Below are positions 32,770 to 42,498 of a stretch of 64,000 nt of DNA, in pieces. The stretch's first letter is position 1. Every line of letters begins with the position of its first letter. The stretch is taken from assembly GCA_038373865.1 (NCBI GenBank), contig JAXGGA010001648.1:1-64000 (forward strand), read 5' to 3'. The position numbers and the translations under genes were made by a program. The DNA comes from Uloborus plumipes (Eukaryota; Arthropoda; Arachnida; Araneae; Uloboridae). A model generated the notes under the pieces. It saw nothing but the letters and a program-made list of their open reading frames with translations, made no database searches and had not been told where the DNA came from.

Positions 32770-35450
32770 ACTGACTTTTTCTGATAGTCTAATCAATAAA
32801 GGGTTTAAAAAAACAAAAAAACATGCAGTTTTAAAAATTGGCACACAGGTACAGGAAGGTCTCCTGATGAACATACTAAAAGTCCCCGGTGGTGAGGGGG
32901 GAGCTCGCAGCGCCACCTGGTGTTTTATGGGTGTTTTTTCAGTTTTCGTTTTATATCTCAAAAAATATTTACTTGAGAGAAAAAATGTCAATTAATGAAT
33001 TAAAGAACATAAAATTATCTTTAAAACACTTTTTTTTTTAATTATAACTATAATAGTTGCCGAGATATTGAACTTCAAAGTTTGCCAATTTTCGAAAAAC
33101 CGACCATTTTCCCCCTCTTTTCTATTTTTGGAGCCGTCTCAGTGATCAATTTGATATGATTCTTTTCTTTTTTCGACCTGAAGTGATACAGGTCATTAAG
33201 GCGATTTGATTTCTTAAAACGGGGAGGCATATTGGGGAGCAAGGAGGCGAAGAATGAAGGAAGACAAAAACATCTGCAAGTGCACTTTTCACTATTTTTC
33301 CCTCTACCATAGTTCGGCAAACGAAGGCCCAAAATAAGGATGAACAAATAATAATATAGTTTTAAATATTGGCACACACGTGCAAAAAGGACTCCTGGTG
33401 AACGTACTAAAAGTCCTCGGGGGTAGGGGGTGAGCTCGCAGCGCCACCAGGGATTTTGGGTGCGTTTTTTTCAGTTTTCGTCGTATATTCCAAAAACTAT
33501 GCATTCGCCAGCAAAATCCTCAATTGGTAAATTAAAGAACATAAAAATACCTTTAAAAAGAATAGTTTAGTATTTTATAACTGGAATAGATGGAAGCGAC
33601 TTGATATTTAATTTCTAAACTCATGAGATTTCGAAAATCTATCTTTTTCTTTTCTTCGTTCTTTATTTTTTGGGACTGCGAAAGGCATATTTTTCACTTT
33701 TTTTAAAAAATTTCGAATGCTATTTAAGTCAACTAAGGTCTAAGAAGACCTTAAATCATCTTAGAAATAAAACGTATACCCTTCTGCAAAAAGGATAAAT
33801 AATAAAAATAATGATAAAAAAGTCCAAACATTAAAGAAAAAAATAATAATAATAATGCAAGTAAAATAATGAAAGTGAACAGATGTAGAGTAAATATAAA
33901 CTAATATGAAAATGACATGGTATTGGCCTGCCTCCGCTACCTGCTCTGATGTAGAAAGGGGGTTTGAGAACACTTCCGAAACGTAGCTCAGCGATTGATT
34001 TTTTTGCAACAACTTTATGAATTTATTTTTGCCTTTGTTATATGTAGCTGATGTTGTGTCGCAGTCGGAAAAAGTATGGAGGAAGAGAATTTGATCTTTG
34101 AACTTGCAAGTGTTGTGTAATTCTGGTGAATAAAAAAATCTTGGTGTCCACTTTATCTTTGCCTGGTTTAAGGAAAAGAATATTATTATTACTTGGAGTT
34201 CAAGGCTATGAACAAAACAAGAAAATCAATGTCTGCACCTACGACAGCATTATTTTTTTCAGAGAGAGATTTTTTCCAAAGCTGTTTGAATTATCATGGT
34301 ATCAGCATCATTATCACTAAAACGAAACTCAATGCCAGATTTTACAAATTTTTCTTCGTTCATCTTTATTAATCTAAATTTGTTGGTGGAATTGGAAAGA
34401 AAGTTTTAGCACGGTGATCGGCATGTTTTCTTCAAATTTTATCCTTTTCGCAGAAGGGTATAAGTTTTATTTCTAACATGATTTAAGGTCTTCTTGAACC
34501 TTAGTTGACTTAAATAGCACAGCACTATCGAAATTTGAAAAAAAATGCTTAATATGCCTTTCGCAGTCACAAGAAATAAAGAAAGAAGAAAAGAAAAAGA
34601 TAGGTTTTCAAAATATCACCAGTTTAGAAATTAAATATCAAGTCGTTTCCATCTACTTAAGTAATAAAATACTAAACCATTCTTTTAAAAGGCATTTTTA
34701 TGTTCTTTAATTTACCAATTGATGATTTTTCTGGCAAATGCATAGTTTTTGGGATATAAGACAAAAACTGAAAAAACGCACCCAAAATCCCTGGTGGCGC
34801 TGCGAGCTCACCCTCTCCACCGAGGACTTTTAGTACGTTCATCAGGAGCCCTTTTTGCACTTGCGTGCCAATTTTTAAAACTATATTATTATTTTTTCAC
34901 CCTTATTTTGGGCCTTCGTTATGGTAGAGGGGAAAATAGCGAAAAAGTACACTTTCACATATTTTTGTCTTCCTTCATTCCTCGCCTCCTTCCTCCCCAA
35001 CCTGCCTCCCCGTTTCAAGAAATCAAATCGCCTTAATGACCTGTACTACTTCAGGTCGAAAAAAGAAAATAATCATATCAAATTAATCACTGAGGCGGCG
35101 CCAAAAATAGAAAAGAGGGGGAAAATAGTCGGTTTTTCAAAAATTGACAAACTTTGAAGTTCAATATCTCGGCAACTATTATAGCTATAATAAAAACAAA
35201 AAAAGCGTTTTAAAGATAATTTTATGTTCTTTAATTCATTAACCGACATTTTTTCTCGCAAGTAAATAGTTTTTGAGATATAAGACGAAAACTGAAAAAA
35301 CACCCATAAAACACCAGGTGGCGCTTCGAGCTCCCCCCTCCCCACCGGGGACTTTTAGTATGTTCATCAGGAGACCTTCCTGTACCTGTGTGCCAATTTT
35401 TAAAACTGCATGTTTTTTTGTTTTTTTTCACCCTAATTTTGACCTTCGTT
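32770..35450. mobile_element. Foldback element with ~1-kb arms and internal sub-repeats
   Basis: 32770-33800 is the reverse complement of 34435-35450. Each arm contains two divergent tandem units of about 500-550 bp. Each unit includes GGCACACAGGTAC/GCACACACGTGC, ACTAAAAGTCC, GGGGAGCTCGCAGCGCCACC, a CAGTTTTCGT-TATAT block and AACTTCAAAGTTTGCC. The unpaired centre (33800-34435) is AT-rich. The conserved GAGCTCGCAGCGCCACC block is the only GC-rich part. Open frames of 60-100 codons in both arms are mirror images of the repeats, not genes. It lies directly upstream of the candidate exon at 35470. Confidence 0.82.
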
Positions 35451-35469
35451 TACTAGACTATTATTGTAG

Positions 35470-35528
35470 GTTACTAAGACTAATACTGAAGTTGAACCTC
35501 CCGAGTACGCCTTGTCTAATATGCTATG
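35470..35528 (+). CDS. Candidate penultimate coding exon of an unidentified gene
   Basis: A 59-bp stretch lies between an acceptor-like TTATTGTAG (ending 35469) and a strong donor GTAAGT (35529-35534). In the frame starting at its first base it reads VTKTNTEVEPPEYALSNML plus two bases (TG). The first base of the candidate terminal exon at 38100 completes a Trp codon, giving an open reading frame across the junction. The composition (PPEY, acidic) is protein-like, but I do not recognise the family. The intervening intron would hold the Tc1 hairpin at 35620-37042. Confidence 0.45.
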
Positions 35529-35808
35529 GTAAGTTAATTTCTTTTATATCTGCCTTTGCTATTTTAAAGAATTCCCTCTAATAAGGTTAATTAGCATCTT
35601 ATGTTTAACATCTTATGTACACTCAGGCACATTGAAAATAGCGACCCAAGAAGAAAGCATCGGATTGAAATGAAATTTAATACACATAATGATACAGATG
35701 AGAGGTTCACTTGATCTCAAAATCAAGACAATTGAACGAATACAGGGTGTGCAAGGACACACATACAGAGCAACTTCAATAGCGCGTTGGACCACCTCTA
35801 GCTAAAAT

Positions 35809-36411
35809 TCATGCCGCCATACGGCCCGGCATTGAGTTGATTAGACGCCTGATGTTGTCCTGAGGCAGATGGGCCCACAAATTTGTAACAGCCAACTCCA
35901 AATCACGCACAGAGTGACACGACGGCATCTGACGTTTTACCTGATCCCACACATGCTCTAAAGGGGATAAGTCGGGGGAGCGGGCCGGCCATGGAAGAGT
36001 CTGAAAATGACGTAGGAAGTCTTGAGCAACTCTTGCTGTATGCGGACGAGCATTATCTTGCTGGAAAATTGCCCCTGGGAGACCATTTAGGAAAGGTCCT
36101 ACATGGGGTCGAAGAATATTATCAACGTACCGTTGGCCGGTTAAGTTTCCACGCATCACAATTAGATTGGACCGGCTATCATAGGATATGGCCCCCCAGA
36201 CCATTACACCAGCTGTGCGGGCAATGTGACGTAGAACAGTGTGGGAGGAATTGTACCGCTCAGCTGGGCGCCTCCACACCGGTATACGGTTATCATCAGT
36301 CCCTAAAACAAACCTAGACTCATTACTAAACACAACTTTTTGCCAATCTGTGATATTCCTCAATTGATATAGCCTTATACCGGTGTGGAGGCGCCCAGCT
36401 GAGCGGTACAA
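35809..36411 (-). pseudogene. Tc1-like transposase, C-terminal part (left half of hairpin)
   Basis: The 200-codon frame shows the DDE_3 core of Tc1-family transposases: WQKVVFSNESRF, HIARTAGVMVWGAISYDSR, GAIFQQDNARPHTA and ARSPDLSPLEHVWDQ. In active relatives the first catalytic Asp lies in FSDESRF; here it reads SNESRF, an Asp-to-Asn change. The second Asp (QQDNARPH) and the Glu (LSPLEHVW) are present. The DNA-binding N-terminus is missing; residues before about WQK run into the hairpin spacer and the opposite arm. It ends INSMPGRMAA. Non-functional remnant. The frame's first ~10 codons derive from the other arm. Confidence 0.93.
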
Positions 36412-36853
36412 TTCCTCCCACGCTGTTCTACGTCACATTGCCCGCACAGCTGGTGTAATGGTCTGGGGGGCCATATCCTATGATAGCCGGTCCAATCTAA
36501 TTGTGATGCGTGGAAACTTAACCGGCCAACGGTACGTTGATAACATTCTTCGACCCCATGTAGGACCTTTCCTAAATGGTCTCCCAGGGGCAATTTTCCA
36601 GCAAGATAATGCTCGTCCGCATACAGCAAGAGTTGCTCAAGACTTCCTACGTCATTTTCAGACTCTTCCATGGCCGGCCCGCTCCCCCGACTTATCCCCT
36701 ATAGAGTATGTGTGGGATCAGCTAAAACGTCAGATGCCATCGTGTCACTCTGTGAGTGATTTGGAGTTGGCTGTTACAAATTTGTGGGCCCGTCTGCCTC
36801 AGGACAACATCAGGCGTCTAATCAACTCAATGCCGGGCCGTATGGCGGCATGA
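36383..36853 (+). pseudogene. Tc1-like transposase, C-terminal part (right half of hairpin)
   Basis: This is the inverse copy of the left half, beginning at VWRRPAERYNSSH and lacking the first catalytic motif altogether. It keeps VMVWGAISYDSR, QQDNARPHTA and SPDLSPIEYVWDQ, and ends INSMPGRMAA at 36853. Differences from the left half are few (for example SPIEYVWDQLK versus SPLEHVWDQVK, and VSDLE versus VRDLE). The frame is open but truncated at the hairpin centre. Confidence 0.93.
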
Positions 36854-37044
36854 ATTGCAGCTAGAGGTGGTCCAACGCGCTATTGAAGTTGCTCTGTATG
36901 TGTGTCCTTGCACACCCTGTATTCGTTCAATTGTCTTGATTTTGAGATCAAGTGAACCTCTCATCTGTATCATTATGTGTATTAAATTTCATTTCAATCC
37001 GATGCTTTCTTCTTGGGTCGCTATTTTCAATGTGCCTGAGTGTA

Positions 37045-38097
37045 TAACATTTTCCCTAGAATGTGTTAATCCTGCTTGTGCATTATCTAATGAAATGTAA
37101 TAGTAATGTACAATAGAACCTCAATATCTTGAAAACCGAAAGTGATTTGACCTGATTTTGTTTGATGGATCCCTTATTTAAGTTAAAGCTAGAAATGCCC
37201 TAAATCTTAGATAATTTTACGAAATTGTGGATATTTTGTTTTGAAAAGAAATTTGACGTATCAATGTTTTGAGTTAATGTTTTGAGTTGAAATGTGAATT
37301 GTCAAGTTAAAAAAAAATGTTCCTGATATCAAGGCACACAGCCATGGCTGCCACACTTCCTTTTGACGGACGGAATTCTGTATTCTGTAAAATGTCGTAT
37401 CATTTGGAAATTTGTTTTGGGAAAAAATGAAATGAAGCTTTAAAAAATATCTCATTTAGATTTTTCAAAAAAAAAAAAAAAAAAAAAAAAACAAGCAACT
37501 GCTAAATAACTTTCTCTCTAGTTGCACCTTGAAAACTAGTAATTCAATTATTTCAATCATAGCTACATTAATCCAGAAAATTATTTTAAAGCTGTTTTTT
37601 CCAGTGTTATTTTTTAGCGAAGAATCTCTTACCAGAAACTTTTTATTGTCAAGAATCTTTTAGCGTGAATTCGAAGCTTTTTTTTCTTCAGTAACTAATA
37701 CAGTAATTTTTTCGTTATCGCGTTTTCTTCCAAAAAATCTTTTCGAAGAAACTATTCTGAAAGTTCAGATTTTACTTAATTTTGCGATTTGTTTTCATTA
37801 TATAGTTAATTACAACATACAAATGCAACATATTTGTGCATTAAACTACAGACATATTACGCGCTAACATGTTTGTGTAGCAAAATGATGCCAAGTACTT
37901 TTCAGTCTTTGTTAATTTTTAGAGTAGCACCCATGCACACAGCATTTTGTTATTATCCAGAGTTTATAAATTGTGTTGAAATTAAACGATTAAGATATCA
38001 AATGTTAATGAAGCTTTATTTTTTATCAATTGTTTTTTTTTTTTTTTACATTAAGGTTACATTTTAAAACATAATTAATCCATCTTTCTTAACTTTC
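37045..38097. other. Putative intron; no other gene seen
   Basis: AT-rich DNA between the Tc1 hairpin and the candidate terminal exon, with an A-rich run near 37469-37490. It ends in TTTCTTAACTTTCAG, a good polypyrimidine-AG acceptor. No other feature recognised. Confidence 0.4.
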
Positions 38098-38099
38098 AG

Positions 38100-38160
38100 G
38101 ACAACATTAGGAAGCAGGAGAAGGGGACCAGCCTACGTCGCAGTTCCGAGAACTCGTTAA
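38100..38160 (+). CDS. Candidate terminal coding exon of an unidentified gene
   Basis: It follows an acceptor CTTTCTTAACTTTCAG (ending 38099). Joined to the exon at 35470-35528, the frame continues as W then TTLGSRRRGPAYVAVPRTR and stops at TAA 38158-38160. The alternative phase-0 reading gives DNIRKQEKGTSLRRSSENS and stops at 38169-38171, so the frame choice depends on the upstream exon. The stretch is GC-richer than its surroundings. An AATAAA follows at 39857, allowing a ~1.7-kb 3' UTR that now contains a hAT-type miniature element. I do not recognise the protein. Confidence 0.5.
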
Positions 38161-38237
38161 GTGGGAGTTAAGTGCCAGGAGTCTCTGACCTACCTCTCCT
38201 TCTATGTACCTTGTGTAAAACTTGCTTGAATTCAGAG

Positions 38238-39601
38238 CAGGGTTGGCAAAAACCCGGGTTTTTGCGGGTTTATCTGGGTTTTTGTATTAAAATTTTATTT
38301 CTTATGCGGGTATTGATATATAATGTATGCATTCCTTCAAATAAAAATATATTTATTAAGTTAAAGTTCTGAATTGCATTTAATCAATGTCAATCAATTA
38401 ATAATTAATATTATTAACAATATCAATTAATAATATCATCAACCAAATTGTAATATTTAATGTGTATATTTCAGAAGCTTTGGACAATGGTTTCAGCTAC
38501 AAACTTTTATCATTTGTCTTTTACGAAATAGAAGAACTGTTGCAAATGGGCTTTCCTACAAATTCAGGAATATTTAGGGGGTGAAAGTTTCAAAAACTTA
38601 AATTTATACCATTAAAAAATTCAAACCATTTGCACTTGTTTATTAATAGAAATAATCATCTTTTCTCATTAAGTAGCCTGCTTCAATATCTAGTCATGTC
38701 ATTTGCATGTTTTTTATAAGGCATATCTCAATGATAGGTGTGTTTCTGAGATAAGGGAAGTGTCTCCCCCCCCCCCTTCTTATTTTCAAAACCAAAACTG
38801 ATTAATGTCAGATGGGGAGTGGGGACGCTTAATTGATTTTTTTTTTGAAATAATCTTAAGAAAAAACTAGGTTAACGTTAGAACTTTGCAAGAATTATAA
38901 ATTTATTAATAAATGCTTGTCATTATATTTTAGTAGTAATAAACTGCATGGGGACGCATTTTCTTTGTTTTTTTTAAATCAAAGAAAAAGTTTAGTGCTT
39001 AAAGTCAGTGGTATGGTACCTCTATAATATAGCACTTGAAAATCATCATATACTAAATGCAGTAGGGTTAGAAGAAATGAAGAGCAAAACTTCATTTTTC
39101 TTGCTCCAGAATAAAAGAAAAAATTGCAGTATTTTATCATTATTTGACTTCTGTGTTGAATCAAAATTATCATAAAACATTAATTAAGCAATTTTTTCCA
39201 TCTACAAGAAGTTAATCAATGGTGCATTTTTAATTTATTTTAAAATTTGAAATTTGCTATCAAAAAATAAATAAATAATAATAATAATAAGTATTTTGCA
39301 ACAAAAAGTAGTATCATAGCTAGGAAAATTTTCTGGACGATGACTTGAACATTGAAGAAATAATAATTATTTTATAAAATAAATAATTACTCTAAGAAAA
39401 GTTATCTCAAATAAACCTGATTTCTTACTTATTTTTTATGTATAATTTAGATGAGATATTATTATTGACTATATTTGTTGATAACTTAGAAATTAACAAA
39501 AACCCACTTTTGACAAAAACCCGGGTGGGTTTTTGTTGGTGGACCCGCCCAGAAAAACCCGGGCGGGTTTTTCTGGGCTGGGCCCACCTTTGCCAACCCT
39601 G
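38238..39601. mobile_element. hAT-type miniature element of the CAGGGTTGG family, copy C
   Basis: The ends are CAGGGTTGGCAAAAACCCGG and GGGCCCACCTTTGCCAACCCTG (shared CAGGGTTGGCAAA). The TSD ATTCAGAG is identical at 38230-38237 and 39602-39609. ACCCGGG/CCCGGGT blocks repeat near both ends. No transposase. It sits in the presumed 3' UTR of the candidate gene ending at 38160. Confidence 0.96.
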
Positions 39602-39856
39602 ATTCAGAGCCACATTTTACACCTAGATCGGGTATTCTCCTTCTTGGGACAAAAAAAAATAATAATAAATTGTAGACCAGTGTATTTAATCAAGGTATTT
39701 TCATTTGATTGTTTTGATTGTTACGTTTTAAAAGTATTAGAAAAAAATTGCTTCACGCAATTCAATTGATTATGACCTCCCATATTCATATGTAATAGAT
39801 TTTTTCCATTTCTGTATTTGCACTACTCTTTGTAATTATTCTTGTGTACTTATGGC

Positions 39857-39862
39857 AATAAA
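39857..39862 (+). promoter_or_regulatory. Candidate poly(A) signal AATAAA
   Basis: AATAAA in GGCAATAAAATA, followed by a T/G-rich stretch (TTTTTTTGTTTAATT). It is the first good hexamer downstream of the candidate terminal exon once element C is removed. Isolated AATAAA is common in AT-rich DNA, so support comes mainly from position. Confidence 0.4.
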
Positions 39863-39869
39863 ATATTTT

Positions 39870-40383
39870 TTTGTTTAATTATAGTATTTTTTGTAACATT
39901 CATAGATCCAAGAGATACATATTTTCAACTTTTGCCTAAGCGTGTTTCAATTAACGTGAAAGTTCAACCATATACTGCCTAGGCATATTTTCTCACTTAA
40001 ATTTTTGATTTTATTAATCTAAAAGACAGTTTAAAAATAGTTATATTTTAGCAAGTTTCTTCTGTACAATTAGTGTTTCAGACGTAAAAATTAAATTGTA
40101 CAAACTTTTAGGGGTGTTAGAGGGGCCATAAGAAGCAAGAATCGCACAGGAACATAAGGTAGCAGACGCAACGCCAACGCGCTACGTACACCCAAACTAT
40201 AAAAGTTTGTGAGAATGGCTTGTTTTGCGTCACTCGGTTATTGTGTAATTTCGGGGGCATGTAAGACTGGCAGGCAGCATAATGTCAACAACCCCTTTAA
40301 ACCTATCTTAAAAACTGAGATATTGGGATCGTTGTGTATTAAATTTGTGATTTTTTTTCGCATCCACCTGTTTCTGGTTTGTA
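39870..40383. other. No gene recognised; a GC-richer patch at 40110-40280
   Basis: Mostly AT-rich, with a patch containing CGCAACGCCAACGCGCTACG and an ATG-started open frame of about 60 codons (40215 onward, MACFASLGYCVISGACKTGRQ). The frame runs into the neighbouring miniature element, so it is doubtful as a gene. Confidence 0.25.
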
Positions 40384-40785
40384 CACTGCAAAAAAAAAAA
40401 AAAAAAATAATAATAATAATAAAATAAAATAAAATAAAATCCGTCAAATTTACGGAAAAAAACTGGCAGCCAGGATGCCAGTTTTCTTCCGTTCATTTAA
40501 CAGAAATCTTTCGTAATTTTTTAACAGACTCTCCGTTTTTTAACGGAATATCTCTGTAATTGCAACAGTTTTTAACCGTTTTTTTAACAGATTTTCCCCG
40601 TAAAGTGATGAAATCAACCTGTTATAAAAACGGTTAAAAACTGTTGCAATTACAGAGATATTCCGTTAAAAAAACGGAGAGTCTGTTAAAAAATTACGGA
40701 AGATTTCTGTTAAATGAACGGAAGAAAACTGGCATCCCGGCTGCCAGTTTTTTTCCGCAAATTTGACGGATTTTTTTTTACAGTG
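40384..40785. mobile_element. ~400-bp palindromic miniature element
   Basis: It starts CACTGCAAAAAA and ends TTTTTTTTTACAGTG. From CCGTCAAATTTACGG (left) to CCGCAAATTTGACGG (right) the two halves are nearly perfect reverse complements around a short centre near 40605-40615. Inverted blocks include GGATGCCAGTTTTCTTCCGT, ACGGAATATCTCTGTAATTG and CAACAGTTTTTAACCG. No TSD is obvious. A transcript could fold into a ~190-bp hairpin. Confidence 0.92.
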
Positions 40786-41423
40786 TGATGCTCATTCTTC
40801 CTTCTTACTCAAGTATAATCCTATTGCAAGTGCTATTAGTCATTTAGCAGAACTTGCAAAAAGAAAAGTTAGTTGGCTTTCTTTCATTTTTTAAAGTAAC
40901 TTATAAAGCATCGCATTTTTCATGAACAACTCCAAGGGGGGGGGGCATATTTAGTGCTACCTTTTAAATTATTTCCACTGTGAAGGCTAATCATTCAGAT
41001 AATTTTCAAGAATGTATTTTGTTTTCGATAAGTTTTCCTAAAACACATTTCAAGAATAGTTTTAAAAGGTGACTAAAAGTAACCAAAATTTGAGAAGGTG
41101 ACTAGAGGTGAGAACGGCGACTCCTGTGCCTGTGCATGTTTAATTATTTTTTTGTTAAATAATGCGTTGACGTCCACGGAAATTGTTTCCAGAGTGTTTT
41201 TTTTTCTAAATATGCTCAACGCATTCGAAGGAAAAAAAGTACGACAATCTAATTGTTTAAAGCAGAGAATTCTTGTCTAATTGTTGTTGCTTCACAAAGG
41301 CTGAAGTGGGCGTGGCGTGTGAGGAACGAGGAACAGCGCTGGGTGATGGCATTTACATAAAACTAGACATTTTGCCCAGTCTGTGGATCCATAACCTCAA
41401 CAAAAAAGATTAAAATCCGAGTA
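40786..41423. other. No gene seen
   Basis: AT-rich DNA with a G9 run near 40936; no coding or repeat structure recognised except faint GTGACTA.AAG repeats near 41070-41105. Confidence 0.3.
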
Positions 41424-42498
41424 GGGTAAGTGCTCCAGTAGTCGGCCACAATGAAACTAAAACTCCTCTTAAATAGTACATTTTTAACTCAAAATCAGAT
41501 ATGACGCATTCACACATTCATGTACCTATCCTCAATCATCAACCAGTGGCAGTTAAGTTTTGGGTTCTTTTTTTGAATTAGTAATGAGTCATTTCATTTT
41601 GAATGATGTGCCCGTCATCAGGGCCGATCCTAGCAGGTGTGCAGCTCGTGCACCGCACGAGGGCGGCCAATGCAAGGGGCGGCCGCAGGCCGCATGTAGT
41701 ATTTTTTCTAAAGAAAGTTTTTTCGAAAAAAAAAAAAAATTCAAGCATTCCCGAATTAAAAAAAAAATAAATAAATAAAAATTGCCAGAAGAAAAAAAAA
41801 ATGATGAGGGGCCTATCGTCGAACTTTTCTCACATCAAGTTTTTTTCCTGCACTATCCTATGCGCTGATCTTTGAGTCAGACTATGCACTTGCACGTGTG
41901 GAAAAGCGGAGAAGCAGCCTCTTTTCCCCAAGACAGTGCAGCAAACCCCGGAAACTGAAGCTAATTCTGCAAAATAAGAGCTAAAACGGTGGGTCAAGTT
42001 AACACCACGACTCAGCTCCCAGGGGCGGCCGATCAGCCAGCCACATAGAAAGGAAGAATCTGGGAGCGGAGGAGGAGGTGAGAAAATAAAAACACAACTG
42101 CATTCAAAAATGTGCAGCCAAGTTTTAAAAAAAAAGGAGATGACATGATTCATCACAAAGTTTCAATAAATTAATGATTATAAAAAATTACTTAATAAAT
42201 AGTATGACACTAGAAAGGCTCTCAGATTTGGCCATTATATCCATTGAATCTGAAATAGCAGAAAAATTTGATTTTACTGAAATAATAGACAAATTTGCAT
42301 CTCAGAAAGCCAGAAAAGTAATTTATAGATCATTTTTCTAATAGTAAAATATCTATTTTTATATCAATTGTAATTATACTGTTTCTTTATTATTTTGCTT
42401 GCGTATTTTGTCGCTATAATAACCTATCAAGTGACCAACGAATAAAGTTTTGCACTTCAAATTTTATTTGAATGTTTTACTTTTTACTCTCATACAAG

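Larger units (their letters stand above)
35620..37042. mobile_element. Hairpin Tc1-like element: two inverted half-copies
   Basis: The ends are CACTCAGGCACATTGAAAAT and its reverse complement, flanked by TA at 35618-35619 and 37043-37044. The two arms (35620-36286 and 36376-37042) are almost identical in inverse orientation and meet around an 89-bp unpaired spacer. Each arm carries the same C-terminal part of a Tc1-type transposase reading inward to outward, with its stop close to the TIR. The helix-turn-helix N-terminal region is absent from both, so the structure cannot encode a full transposase. High arm identity suggests that it formed or moved recently. Confidence 0.95.

Noticed and set aside
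32752..35581. Several open frames of 60-100 codons with similar peptides (e.g. QVALRAPPSPPGTF)
   Set aside because: They arise from the repeated units of the foldback arms in both orientations; codon content does not look conserved.
35991..36671. Open frames of 98-108 codons on the strands opposite the Tc1 halves
   Set aside because: They are antisense shadows of the conserved transposase sequence and mirror each other across the hairpin.
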